Shown: positions 26,878-35,805, counted from the first letter of the stretch. The stretch is 64,000 bases of DNA from Candidatus Gastranaerophilales bacterium (GCA_944324945.1 CALUYE010000002.1:248001-312000); one strand, 5' to 3'. Made by a program: numbers and translations. The notes: generated by a model not told the origin, from the letters alone.

Positions 26878-27075
26878 CTACCCAATCTCACTCATCTTCT
26901 CAAGAAAGGATTCGTCAAGGAGTTTGTAGTGTTTTAGGATATCGGGGATGTCTTTTTTGGGGTGGGGTGTGGGGTTGTTTTCAAGTTTTGATATTATGTA
27001 GTCTATATTTTCTTTATTTATTTCATATATTTTATTTTTAAATTCTATCTTTATTTTTTCTCTCATACTTATCAT
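26878..27075 (-). CDS. 65-aa protein, left copy (in inverted repeat)
   Basis: A 65-residue charged protein: basic beta-rich start (REKIKIEFKNKIYEI), helix (ENIDYIISKLEN), proline turn (NPTPHPKKD), helical C-terminus (LLDESFLEKMSE). No signal peptide, no known family recognised. A near-identical copy (about seven substitutions) lies at 35806-36003 on the opposite strand, and both read outwards from the glycan locus. The promoter region is duplicated too and contains a 19-bp palindrome over the spacer, suggesting repression at that site. It could be a small regulator or part of a mobile cassette. Confidence 0.7.
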   Translation of the reverse strand: MISMREKIKIEFKNKIYEINKENIDYIISKLENNPTPHPKKDIPDILKHYKLLDESFLEKMSEIG

Positions 27076-27103
27076 TTCTTTTTGTACTTCTTTTAATAAT
27101 TAG

Positions 27104-27122
27104 TATCATATACTATATGATA
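27104..27122. promoter_or_regulatory. 19-bp palindrome in promoter, left arm
   Basis: TATCATATA-C-TATATGATA is a perfect 9-bp inverted repeat. It sits between a TTGCAT -35 and a TACTAA -10 of the left 65-aa gene (minus strand), an ideal position for a repressor. Confidence 0.55.
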
Positions 27123-27283
27123 ATGCAAGTGTATTTAAAGTTGATAATTGTAGGTAGATAATGTTATATTCTTAAATTCTAAAATCCAAAAGTTCGCTTA
27201 TCGGGTATTTTTGTTTAAAAATGAGTTTTGTTATTGTTACATAACTTAATAGTTGGTGTGTTGTTTCTTGTTGTTTATTTTTA

Positions 27284-29065
27284 TTATCCCGTTTTTCCGA
27301 ATTGCATTTCATATAGTGTTTTGTATTTGCCGTTTGGGATGTTCATTAGCTCTTGGTGGGTTCCTTGTTCTATCAGTTTACCTTCATTAATAACAAGAAT
27401 CTTTGATGCGTTTTTTATTGTTGATAGTCTGTGGGCTATAACGAATACTGTTTTATCTTTCATGAGATTATCTATTGCTTTTTGCACTATGGCTTCCGAT
27501 TTATTGTCAAGAGCAGATGTAGCTTCATCAAGAATGATTATGGGAGCATTTTTAATAAATGCCCTTGCAATTGCAACTCTTTGTTTTTGTCCTCCGGATA
27601 ATAATATTCCTCTTTCTCCTATTTGAGTATTTATACCTTCCTTAAGGGTTGATATAAATTCATCAAGATATGCCATACTTATTGCTTTTGTTATTTCTTC
27701 ATTGCTTGCATTTTGTTTACCTAGGAGTATATTATCTTTTATTGAACCCGAGAATAAGAAGTTATCCTGAAATACTACGGATATATTTTGTCTTAAGGAT
27801 TCAAGGGTGTAATCTTTAATATTAATACCGTCTATTTTAATGCTTCCTTTTTTAATATCGTAAAATCTCGGTATTAAGTTAACTATTGTTGATTTACCAC
27901 CGCCCGAGTTACCTACAAGAGCGATTGTTTCTCCTTTGTTTACTTTAAATGATATATCTTTTAAAACAGGTATTCCTTTTTTGTATTCAAACCATACATT
28001 ATTAAATTCTATTGTTTCTTTTAAGCCTTTTAATTCCATTGCGTTTTCTTTTTGGGATATTGAGGGTTTTGAATCAAGAACTTTAAAAATTCTCTCTATT
28101 GCCATAAAAGAAAACTGTACGGCATTAAAATTGTTTCCAAGATTTTTAATCGGAGTATAGAGCATAATTAAGGCGGTAATAAACGAAACAAAATTTCCGC
28201 TTGTTATTTTTCCCGTTAAAATTAAATGAGAACCGTATCCTATGGCTAAACCTATTCCTATCGAAACTATAACATGCATCATGGGAGAAAGCCATGAGGT
28301 TCTTTGTATCATTTTTATTTTAAGAGAAAATATGTTGGATAAAATATTTTTAAACTTATTCTCCTGTAATTTAGCTAAATTATATGATGTTATCGTTTTA
28401 TTTCCCGCAAATGTTTCATTATATGCCGTAATAACCGCAGAACCCGCACTTACCGATTTATCCATGACGGATTTGATTCTTTTTCTCATGTTTGCAAGAG
28501 GTAAAAAAGCACCTCCCAATATCACAACCGCAATTAAAGCCAATTGCCATGAGTTATAGAATAATACGCATACAAGAGAAACCGATGAAAACAATCTTGA
28601 AGTAAAAGTCTTAAGATTTTCCAATAAACCGTTACATGCGCTATCCGCATCATTATTAAAACGATAAATAATATCTCCCGATTTTTTTGTATCAAAATAT
28701 GCACAATCAAATGTAAGCATCTTTTTATACAAAGTCATCTTTAAATCATTTGTAATCTTACCGCCTGTCCATGTGTTTAAATAAGTTGCAAGATAATTTA
28801 ACAATCCCTGAATAACGGTAAAAGCAACAATCCCGAACGGAATATACCATGGAGATGCCACGCTTTTTTCCACCATAACCAAATCCATATACGGCTTTAA
28901 AGACAATGCAATAACAGCATCCAATGATCCTATCGGAATACATATCAACACAGCCATCAACGCCCGAAACCAATAAGGCCTCACATAAGGCATCATGCGG
29001 GAGTAGTTGGTGTAGAATTGGGATTGTTTTATGTATTGGATTGGGTGGTTGATGAGGTTTTTCAT
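27284..29065 (-). CDS. MsbA-type ABC transporter (membrane-NBD fusion)
   Basis: A 593-residue half-transporter. The N-terminal ABC transmembrane type I domain has six predicted helices (about residues 35-310). The ATPase domain starts about 345, with Walker A GNSGGGKST, Q loop VVFQDNFLF, signature LSGGQKQR, Walker B IIILDEATSALD and switch His IAHRLSTI. The family exports lipid A core, lipid-linked glycans or peptides. As last gene of the glycan cluster on the minus strand, it probably flips or exports the product made by the genes upstream. No accessory peptidase domain is present, so a peptide exporter of the bacteriocin type is less likely. Confidence 0.92.
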   Translation of the reverse strand: MKNLINHPIQYIKQSQFYTNYSRMMPYVRPYWFRALMAVLICIPIGSLDAVIALSLKPYMDLVMVEKSVASPWYIPFGIVAFTVIQGLLNYLATYLNTWTGGKITNDLKMTLYKKMLTFDCAYFDTKKSGDIIYRFNNDADSACNGLLENLKTFTSRLFSSVSLVCVLFYNSWQLALIAVVILGGAFLPLANMRKRIKSVMDKSVSAGSAVITAYNETFAGNKTITSYNLAKLQENKFKNILSNIFSLKIKMIQRTSWLSPMMHVIVSIGIGLAIGYGSHLILTGKITSGNFVSFITALIMLYTPIKNLGNNFNAVQFSFMAIERIFKVLDSKPSISQKENAMELKGLKETIEFNNVWFEYKKGIPVLKDISFKVNKGETIALVGNSGGGKSTIVNLIPRFYDIKKGSIKIDGINIKDYTLESLRQNISVVFQDNFLFSGSIKDNILLGKQNASNEEITKAISMAYLDEFISTLKEGINTQIGERGILLSGGQKQRVAIARAFIKNAPIIILDEATSALDNKSEAIVQKAIDNLMKDKTVFVIAHRLSTIKNASKILVINEGKLIEQGTHQELMNIPNGKYKTLYEMQFGKTG

Positions 29066-29072
29066 GTTTACT

Positions 29073-30056
29073 TTACTCTTTTTGTATACTGCTGATTTTA
29101 GAAATGAATTTATATAAATATTTTATTTCTTCTTGAGAATACGGAAAATGTTTTCTCATGCCGACATCAAGCGGAATCTTCATATAATCCCCATAACATA
29201 CACAAAGAAAGTCATGGATATTATTGGGAGCCAAATATTCTTCTCCTTTAAAATTTATTTTTGATAATGGGAAAATTGTTGATACATCAAGTATTTTTCT
29301 TGCCTTGTTGTATGGTGCTTCAATTCCATATAACAAGTAGTTTCCGTCTTCAAAACAAGAATATTTGTCTATATATTTGTTAAAAATTCCTTCTATTAAT
29401 TTTGAGTCCTTTTCATTATTGCATGGACAACAGTTATAATATGGCATATTTAAATTCGTAAGCTCTTTTTGAAGAAATTTTTTGTTTTCCAAAAATGTGT
29501 CATAGTATTTTTCTTTATCGTTTGTGTTGCAAAAATCATATGCAAAAACATCAATATAACATTTTATATTTGAGTCATTAAAGCAAAATTTTTTTACTTT
29601 GCATTTATCGGTTGGATGCTTTAAATGAAGCCATTCCGTAAAAATAAAATCTTTTTCTTTTTTTACTGCTTCTTCAAACAGTTTAATATTTTTTCTCGTC
29701 ATAGAAACATCTATATCATCATCCCAAGGAATAAAACCGCCATGGCGAACAGCTCCCAACAGCGTGCCCCAATCAAGCCAATATTCAATATTATTGGCTT
29801 CACATATTCTTTTAAATGCTTGAAGCAGAATATTATTTGCCTTTTGAACCAACTCAAGGTTAATATCGTTATTTACAATTTCATTTGGTGTATAGAAAGA
29901 ATTTATAAATTGATAAAAACGTTTATCTATGTGTTTTTCGATAGATTTAATAATTACATCCGTTTTGCTTGGTTTATAATATTTTTTTCTAAAACTTCGT
30001 CTTTCTGATTTTGGAAATATAAACCAAGACAAGACTTTTATAAAAAAATTATACAT
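29073..30056 (-). CDS. LicD-family phosphotransferase
   Basis: A 327-residue protein with the LicD signature: IEYWLDWGTLLGAVRHGGFIPWDDDIDV (about residues 95-122), the nucleotidyltransferase-fold active site with the two Asp in DDDID. LicD proteins transfer phosphocholine or related phospho-alcohols from a CDP carrier to cell-surface sugars. The start ATG 30056 is chosen because GGGAGAA lies upstream; the longer frame (30080) overlaps the previous gene. The N-terminal 80 residues (FFIKVLSWFIFPKSERR) could bind the membrane. Together with the nucleotidyltransferase-kinase gene it suggests phosphocholine-like decoration, not proven. Confidence 0.88.
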   Translation of the reverse strand: MYNFFIKVLSWFIFPKSERRSFRKKYYKPSKTDVIIKSIEKHIDKRFYQFINSFYTPNEIVNNDINLELVQKANNILLQAFKRICEANNIEYWLDWGTLLGAVRHGGFIPWDDDIDVSMTRKNIKLFEEAVKKEKDFIFTEWLHLKHPTDKCKVKKFCFNDSNIKCYIDVFAYDFCNTNDKEKYYDTFLENKKFLQKELTNLNMPYYNCCPCNNEKDSKLIEGIFNKYIDKYSCFEDGNYLLYGIEAPYNKARKILDVSTIFPLSKINFKGEEYLAPNNIHDFLCVCYGDYMKIPLDVGMRKHFPYSQEEIKYLYKFISKISSIQKE

Positions 30057-30057
30057 A

Positions 30058-30705
30058 TCAATTTCTCCCAATATTTTCAATTATTGTATTTGCTATATTG
30101 TATGCATCAGCTGTACTTTGTTTTATATAAAAATACTCATGTAATCTGTTTTTGTTGCAAAAATTTAATGAATATGCATTTTTAAAAAATGATTTAAAAT
30201 TTTTCATTCTGTTGTAGCTGGGAAAACAGTAATTGTTATATACAATATATAAATCGATGCCAAAATGTGTATAACCTTGTATACAGTCAAAAAATCCGCT
30301 TCTTACTCCAAAAACCGCATTACAACTTGAGACTATTCTATATGTATCATCAAGATTTAAAAATATTTTTGAGACATTTTCGTTTAAAAATGAGTCGTAT
30401 TGACTATTTTTTGAGTTAATTAGAACTTTTATCCCGTTTGCATTTAATATGTTGCATATATTTTCCAAAAATCGTAAATCTAAATTTCCATTGAAAATAC
30501 TTTCCGGAAATATTAAAACCGTTTTTGCCGTATTGTTATTTTTAACTATTGCACTGCGGTCCGGTTTTTTAAATTCAAAAGTTTTTTTATCTAACATTTT
30601 TGTCAGTAGTGTTGTTATATGACTATCTGTGCTTTTTCCATTAAATGTAAATCCTGTTTCATAATTTGTTTCTATTAATTGAAAATTTTTTTTATTTCTA
30701 TCCAT
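30058..30705 (-). pseudogene. GT9-like protein, C-terminal fragment of a split gene
   Basis: A 215-residue frame matching the C-terminal half of its two neighbours at 31141 and 32356. VLIFPESIFNGNLDLRFLENIC parallels their FISPEA/DAK and YWDNL/FWDKL blocks, and AVFGVRSGFFDCIQ parallels their ALRSGL/GIRSGLMDI. The ATG at 30705 overlaps the stop of the N-terminal fragment (ATGGATAG), and the two frames differ by one base exactly at a run of eight A (T on the coding strand). Loss of one base would restore a protein of about 362 residues, similar to the 374- and 398-residue paralogs. As it stands the gene is either off, frameshifted by slippage, or translated as two pieces. Confidence 0.75.
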
Positions 30706-31144
30706 AAAAAAAACAGCTTGGAATAAATATTGGTATAACTATAAAATGAGTCTCAATCCAGCAGCGCGGTATGTCAAAAATATGCATTATATCTTTTAAA
30801 TATGCAAATTTTGTTATTATGTTTATATCTTTAAAACTATTAAAATCTTTTTCAAGCAAGCAACATAGATAATAAAATTCGCCTGTATGATATGAAATGT
30901 AAATGAAAGGTTTGCCCTCTGAATATTTGGATATACTGTTTATTGTGTCATTATGTTTACTTGAAACTCTGATTCCGCAAATATATTTATTGGTTTGTAA
31001 GGCAAATTTTTTAATTTTGTAAAAGCACACGCCAAACAAACTATAAAAAGAAGATGATACGTATTTTTCCTTTTTGTAGAATTCAAAATTAAATATTTTA
31101 AGTTTTTTAATATATTTTGTCTTTTCTTTTTTTATAATGTTCAT
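30698..31144 (-). pseudogene. GT9-like protein, N-terminal fragment of a split gene
   Basis: A 148-residue frame corresponding to the N-terminal half of the neighbouring GT9-like proteins. It has a Lys/Tyr-rich opening with LFGVCFYKIKKF (like FAGIPILKI of the 374-residue protein), a block GKPFIYISYHTGEFYYLCCLLE (like DIYILNANSGEIYLFLTYVL), and ends at IFIPSCFFYG directly after the T8 tract. Its start overlaps the stop of the upstream 398-residue gene (ATGA). See the C-terminal fragment for the restoring change. Confidence 0.75.
30706..30713. repeat. A8 homopolymer at the frame break (T8 on coding strand)
   Basis: Eight A on the plus strand sit exactly where the reading frame of the split glycosyltransferase-like gene shifts. 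Seven bases would put both halves in one frame (SCFF followed by MDRN). This is the classic layout of a slipped-strand on/off switch. Confidence 0.7.
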
Positions 31145-32337
31145 TCAGCTACATCCTTGCATTGCTGTTGCAACTCTTTGATTTTACATATGATTTTTTC
31201 CAAAAGTAAGTTGTATTCGATAGCATCGCCATTATATTCAAAAATATTATTTTTATTTACATGGCGAAGCTGCTTTAATGAAAAGCAATTCAATACTTTT
31301 TGTGCATCAATTACAGGAAACAGCTTATCTCTTTTTAAAAACGCACTATATATGCAAAATATTTTTGAATTTTCATTTGATATAATATCCATAAGTCCAC
31401 TTCTTATGCCGATAACAATGTCTGATTTTCTTGCAACATAAGCCGCTTCTTCAAAATTTAAATAGCAACTTTTATAACAGGAATTATACATTTTACATGG
31501 TAATGAATTAAAAAATACATCATATCCGTTTCTTTTTAATTCAATAAAAAGCTTATCCCAAAAGTCGTAACACATACTTCCATTTGATTTTGCATCAGGT
31601 GAAATATAGACAAACGGTTTTTTTAAATTTAACAATTTCATCTTTTCTTCGGCATAAAATTCGGTTGCCTTGTTAAATTTAGGTTTGTCAGCTAAATCAT
31701 CAGATATTTTTAATGTTTTTAGTATCTCTTGATAAAATTTTTTATTTTCATTATTCCTCAGGCTTTTTTCAAGATTTACAAAATGCGAATATGGCAATAT
31801 GGAATAGTATTTAAAATTTTTATCTTTAACATATTCGAAATCAGCAAAATAAAGTTCAAAGAAAACATTAGGTACGACCAAAAAATTGATATCAGGAAAG
31901 AACATATGACATATAGAGTTTAAATTTGAATATCTTGAAATAAAAATTGGATTTTTAATGCAGTGTTTATTAAAAAAAGCATTTAGGTGCTGCATCAATA
32001 AGTATGTTTCGCCTACATGATTTTGTATTGGAATAATTTCGAACTTTTTAAGACCTGCTTTATATTTTATATATTTCACAAGAATGGGAAATAAAAATTT
32101 ACAAGTTAAATTTTTTGAAGTTTTAAACTTAAATACTTTAAAAAATTTGTATATAGAAAATCCATAATCAAATGTTTTTGTAAAAATCTTAATTCCTAAA
32201 AATTTATATTGCACTACATAAGAAGAAAATATAAACTTAATTTTTATTATGCCAAGCAAGAAATTTCTGCAGTACTTATCTTTTGAAATTTCTTCGTTTG
32301 TTATTATTTTTTGAAAATATCCAATTATATTTTTCAT
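31141..32337 (-). CDS. GT9-like (heptosyltransferase-like) protein, 398 aa
   Basis: A 398-residue protein, probably cytosolic and membrane-attached through its basic, aromatic N-terminus (FLLGIIKIKFIF, KFLGIKIF). The second half follows the pattern of GT9 family glycosyltransferases: FVYISPDAKSNG (phosphate/nucleotide loop), FWDKLFIELKRNGYDVFF, EAAYVARKSDIVIGIRSGLMDI (C-terminal donor-binding helix). The identity is remote: it lacks the consensus PG(A/T)-S-K of true heptosyltransferases. Paralogs sit on both sides (split gene downstream, 374 aa upstream), implying that the locus builds a glycan with several related linkages or offers alternative ones. Confidence 0.65.
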   Translation of the reverse strand: MKNIIGYFQKIITNEEISKDKYCRNFLLGIIKIKFIFSSYVVQYKFLGIKIFTKTFDYGFSIYKFFKVFKFKTSKNLTCKFLFPILVKYIKYKAGLKKFEIIPIQNHVGETYLLMQHLNAFFNKHCIKNPIFISRYSNLNSICHMFFPDINFLVVPNVFFELYFADFEYVKDKNFKYYSILPYSHFVNLEKSLRNNENKKFYQEILKTLKISDDLADKPKFNKATEFYAEEKMKLLNLKKPFVYISPDAKSNGSMCYDFWDKLFIELKRNGYDVFFNSLPCKMYNSCYKSCYLNFEEAAYVARKSDIVIGIRSGLMDIISNENSKIFCIYSAFLKRDKLFPVIDAQKVLNCFSLKQLRHVNKNNIFEYNGDAIEYNLLLEKIICKIKELQQQCKDVAE

Positions 32338-32355
32338 TCAATTCCTCATTAATTT

Positions 32356-33480
32356 TTATATTAAGGATGGTATCTTATCCAACCCGAATCCTCTCATGAC
32401 GTCTTCTTTGTCCATGTCTCTCAGGATGTGTCTTAGTTTGAATCTTCTGTATATTACTTGCATTTCGACTCCTGTTTGGAGCATGAGTTCGCAAAGGCCA
32501 CTTCTCAGGGCGATTATTTTTTTGGAGAAGCTGGCGATTGTGAAGACTTCGCTGTATGTCAGAGGGCAGGTTTTATAATTTTTTGCGTTTAATTTTACGC
32601 TGTCATCCGCTAAATTCACAAAAACATCCATTCCTTTCGAATGGTATTCATCAATTAAATTATCCCAGTAACTTGGCTCAATCAGCTCGCAGGAGCGGGC
32701 TTCGGGAGAAATAAAGATAAAATTATTTAAATTTAAATTAATTTCTTTTGCTTTCTTGAGTGCGTTTTGTTTGTCGGATTCGGGGATTTTGATTTTGCGC
32801 ATTGTTATTTCATCTTCGGATATATCAAAGCGTTCCAGAATTGATTTAAAATAATTTGCATCGCCTTTCGGTTTTGTTTTAATATCCATTTCGACTTTTA
32901 TAAAGTGTTCATGCGGAAAAATCATAAAAAAGCGGAAATTTTTGATTTTAAAAACATCGTCTTTGATGTTTTGTTTTAATTTTTTTATAAAAATACAAGG
33001 GATATCAGGACAAATTATCTTTGCAAGTTCGCTGTGGTATTGTTTTGTTGCGATTATAAGAGGAGATTTTGAATTATTTTTCTTTATAAGCGCATCCAAA
33101 ACATAAGTTAAAAAAAGATAAATTTCGCCGCTGTTTGCATTCAGGATATAAATATCATCATATTTTTCATTGATATATTTTAGATAATTTTTTTCAAAAA
33201 TTTTCTTAAGCGAAATTTTTAAAATCGGAATTCCCGCAAAATAATATATTCTTTTAATACCGTCTTCAAACCTTTTGATTACGGGTATATTAAAAAATTT
33301 AATATCTTTTTCAATATGGCAGTTGTAGGGGTTATTTATTCTTCGGGTTTTGATTATTCCGCCAAAAAAGACTTGATTGCGCTCGCCTTTTGAATAATCA
33401 ATTTCAAGACGATATATTTCAAGCTTTAAGAATTTTGCCGTTCTTGTAGTATTTGTTCTTGTGCACTCGAAAAATTTCAT
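32356..33480 (-). CDS. GT9-like (heptosyltransferase-like) protein, 374 aa
   Basis: A 374-residue paralog of the gene downstream. N-terminal region has FFNIPVIKRFEDGIKRIYYFAGIPILKI, a repeated hydrophobic-basic pattern common in proteins of LPS/capsule loci. Middle: DIYILNANSGEIYLFL. C-terminal: FIFISPEARSCELIEPSYWDNL, GMDVFVNLADDS, FTIASFSKKIIALRSGLCELM. The last 60 codons (about 32360-32560) have visibly higher G content on the plus strand than the surroundings. Stop of the HAD gene and this ATG are adjacent. Confidence 0.65.
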   Translation of the reverse strand: MKFFECTRTNTTRTAKFLKLEIYRLEIDYSKGERNQVFFGGIIKTRRINNPYNCHIEKDIKFFNIPVIKRFEDGIKRIYYFAGIPILKISLKKIFEKNYLKYINEKYDDIYILNANSGEIYLFLTYVLDALIKKNNSKSPLIIATKQYHSELAKIICPDIPCIFIKKLKQNIKDDVFKIKNFRFFMIFPHEHFIKVEMDIKTKPKGDANYFKSILERFDISEDEITMRKIKIPESDKQNALKKAKEINLNLNNFIFISPEARSCELIEPSYWDNLIDEYHSKGMDVFVNLADDSVKLNAKNYKTCPLTYSEVFTIASFSKKIIALRSGLCELMLQTGVEMQVIYRRFKLRHILRDMDKEDVMRGFGLDKIPSLI

Positions 33481-33852
33481 TTACAAATCCTCATTAATTT
33501 CATATCGAATATCAAGAGCACAATTTCTTTTTTTATTGATTGCATAAGCGGTTTTCAGCCCCGATGGCTTTTTGTCATTTATTAAAATTCGCTCGCCCGT
33601 TGGCATATCAGTTAATAAATAATCGTATCTTATATTGTTTTCTTTTAAGAAATTTTTTAAATCGTTAAGATGTTCTTTTTCTCTTGCAGTTAAAAGAATG
33701 ATTTTATCTTCTTTCGGCAAATTTTTAAATAAATCAACAACCCCGTCAAGCAGCGTATCAAAGCCATCCGTTAAATATCCGTTATGTTTAACTATGGTTC
33801 CATCCACATCAAAAATCCATGTTTTATTGAGCGGTGATAATTCGAGCATCAC
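33481..33852 (-). CDS. small HAD-superfamily phosphatase
   Basis: A 123-residue HAD-like hydrolase. Motif I is WIFDVDGTIVKHNG (nucleophile Asp about residue 14), motif II ILLTAREKEH (Thr about 58), and a Lys/Asp-containing motif near ILINDKKPSG (about 91-100). A minimal HAD with no cap domain, resembling the small phosphatases found in sugar-nucleotide or capsule clusters. It overlaps the nucleotidyltransferase-kinase gene by 4 bases and is therefore coupled to it. Likely removes a phosphate from an intermediate of the same pathway; exact substrate unknown. Confidence 0.8.
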   Translation of the reverse strand: MMLELSPLNKTWIFDVDGTIVKHNGYLTDGFDTLLDGVVDLFKNLPKEDKIILLTAREKEHLNDLKNFLKENNIRYDYLLTDMPTGERILINDKKPSGLKTAYAINKKRNCALDIRYEINEDL

Positions 33853-35351
33853 AAAACCTCCCCGAGTTTTACGATTCCGTTATAGAATGCTCCGCAAATC
33901 GAATCATAATCTTCCCAGGCGTATGTTGTTAATGAAAGCCAGATAATTGCATGAAGAAGTTTTATTTTATACTTTTTAACTTCAGGAAGGCATTCAAAGA
34001 AAAATTCTTCCATATCCGCCCAATTGTTTGGTTTGATTGCAAATTCGACTTCTTTTTTGCCTATGTCAAGGGTAAATTTTTTGCGGTTGAATTGGTCGTA
34101 TTCACCTTTTATTGAATAATAAAGCTTAGCCCAATCATAATCCGCATCACCATAGAATTTTGTTTTTCCGAAATATCCTCTCGGATCAATTAAAATCGCT
34201 TTCATGTTGAACGTATCAAACATTAAATTTGAAAATGTGCAATCGCCATGGATAAGACGAAATTCGGACGGAAACATTGCTTTTAGTGCCGCGCTCAATT
34301 CTTCTTTATTGAAAAATACGTTTTTGTAATATCTGCCGTTTATTTTTATGAATTCTTTATTTGCAAAAGGAACAAGATTTTCGACTTTTGATAATCTTTC
34401 AAAAGTTTTATTTAAATAATTATCTTCAACATCCTGAATATTTACTTTTTGCGCGGGTTCTAAATTATGCAAATCTTTGAGCGCATCAATTAATTTTTTT
34501 AAAATTTCGCGTTTTTGACTTAACGTCAGGCAATCATATTCCCAGATATTTTTCCCTTGAACTCTTTTCATAACAAGAGGTTCATACCGGTATATCTCGG
34601 GGATATTTTGATAACCTAAATTTTTAACATGTTTATACCAATTAACCTCATCAATTGCAATTTTTTTGCCTTGAGCATCAATGCCGCGTTTTGTGATTAT
34701 GTCGTTTTTAAATTCAATTGAATTAAAAGGGCGGCATCTCGGCGCAGAATCATTATTATCGGAATATGAAAGCAGTGTTCCGATTTCTTTTGTGCCGTTT
34801 AAATCAAGTCTTTCGAAATTAATTTTTTGCTTTTCGAGCCAGCCTACAAGAGCTCCTTCTTCTTCGATATTTTCAAGAGCTTTTTTGTTTTCAAAAATAA
34901 ACAATCCCGCAACCCCGTTTTCTTTTGAAGGCTGCTTTATAAAACGGTTATCAATATATGACCAGCGGCATTCAAAATCTTTTGAAATTCCGATGTAATT
35001 GCCTTTTTTGGATGGCATTTTAAAATCTTGCGACAAAATTAAATCACACCACATTATGATAAATTCTTCATCATCTTTAAAATCTTTAATTGCCTCTTTA
35101 ATTCCTGAAATCGTACCTTTTTTTGTTGCTTTGATTATTTTATAGTTATAATCCTGCGCAAAAGCATTCAAATATTTTTCCAAAACATCCGTTTTGTAAT
35201 CAGCAATTATAATAAATTCATCATTTTGAAATTTTTTAAAAGCATAAAATAATATCGGTAAATTATTAACAGGAACAAGACACTTTGGCTTGTTTCTCGT
35301 CAATCCTTCCAACCTCGTCCCTTTTCCGCCTGCTTGAACAATAATTTTCAT
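33849..35351 (-). CDS. nucleotidyltransferase-kinase fusion (LicC-like + APH/choline kinase-like)
   Basis: A 500-residue two-domain enzyme. Residues about 1-220 are a nucleotidyltransferase of the NTP_transferase type: AGGKGTRLEGLTRNKPKCLVPV with Lys, and IIMWCDLILS as the DxD-like site. Residues about 230-500 are a protein kinase-like small-molecule kinase: FRLIHGDCTFSNLMFD (catalytic loop HGD-N) and ILIDPRGYFG (metal-binding DPRG). A combined kinase plus cytidylyl- or other nucleotidyl-transferase is what is needed to make a CDP-activated alcohol or NDP-sugar in one chain. With LicD downstream, a CDP-choline/ethanolamine-like product is the leading hypothesis. First gene of the cluster. Confidence 0.82.
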   Translation of the reverse strand: MKIIVQAGGKGTRLEGLTRNKPKCLVPVNNLPILFYAFKKFQNDEFIIIADYKTDVLEKYLNAFAQDYNYKIIKATKKGTISGIKEAIKDFKDDEEFIIMWCDLILSQDFKMPSKKGNYIGISKDFECRWSYIDNRFIKQPSKENGVAGLFIFENKKALENIEEEGALVGWLEKQKINFERLDLNGTKEIGTLLSYSDNNDSAPRCRPFNSIEFKNDIITKRGIDAQGKKIAIDEVNWYKHVKNLGYQNIPEIYRYEPLVMKRVQGKNIWEYDCLTLSQKREILKKLIDALKDLHNLEPAQKVNIQDVEDNYLNKTFERLSKVENLVPFANKEFIKINGRYYKNVFFNKEELSAALKAMFPSEFRLIHGDCTFSNLMFDTFNMKAILIDPRGYFGKTKFYGDADYDWAKLYYSIKGEYDQFNRKKFTLDIGKKEVEFAIKPNNWADMEEFFFECLPEVKKYKIKLLHAIIWLSLTTYAWEDYDSICGAFYNGIVKLGEVL

Positions 35352-35630
35352 TGTAATTTAAATACCTTAATAAACCCTAAGTAACATGACCTCAAGTCGA
35401 TTAATTTAACATTTTATTCAAAATGTTGAATATCGATTTTTCAGCTTATTTCTATATTATCACAGATATAATTTTATGTATCGCATGTTAAGAATTATTT
35501 TTAAATAAATTAAATTACCCAAACAACACCCAATATAGGCAAAAATTTAACATTTTAAATAGTAAGTAAAGAATTTCTTTAACATTTTAAATTAATTGAT
35601 AAAATCAACGTCAACAACAACCAATTAATT
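35352..35630. other. AT-rich control region upstream of the glycan locus
   Basis: No gene is seen. It contains an 8-bp palindrome AACATTTT-ATTC-AAAATGTT (35408-35427) about 55 bases before the nucleotidyltransferase start. TAACATTTT recurs at about 35548 and 35580, so this may be a recurring protein-binding word. A clear sigma-70 promoter for the operon could not be fixed. Confidence 0.4.
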
Positions 35631-35758
35631 ATTAAGTTATGTAACAATAACAAAACCAACTTTTAAACAAAAATACCCAATAAGCGAACTTTTGGATTTT
35701 GGGATTTAATAACTTAACTTAATTTAGATATAATTATCAACTTTAAATACACTTGCAT

Positions 35759-35777
35759 TATCATATAGTATATGATA
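35759..35777. promoter_or_regulatory. 19-bp palindrome in promoter, right arm
   Basis: TATCATATA-G-TATATGATA lies between TTGCAT (35753-35758) and TACTAA (35776-35781, 17-base spacing), 28 bases before the 65-aa gene. Both half-sites are identical to those of the left copy; only the centre base differs in the plus-strand reading. Confidence 0.55.
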
Positions 35778-35805
35778 CTAATTATTAAAAGAAGTACAAA
35801 AAGAA

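Larger units (their letters stand above)
26878..27250 (-). repeat. left arm of 373-bp inverted repeat
   Basis: Reverse-complement positions match 35631-36003 without a single gap (paired coordinates sum to 62881). Similarity is highest from 27150 inwards to the 65-aa gene and lower at 27150-27200. The pair brackets 8.4 kb of surface-glycan genes. Confidence 0.9.

Noticed and set aside
35408-35427. Palindrome AACATTTT/AAAATGTT as terminator of the right-hand region
   Set aside because: The stem is only 8 bp of A/T pairs with one G-C on each side and is not followed by a clear T run; noted as a possible operator within the intergenic entry.
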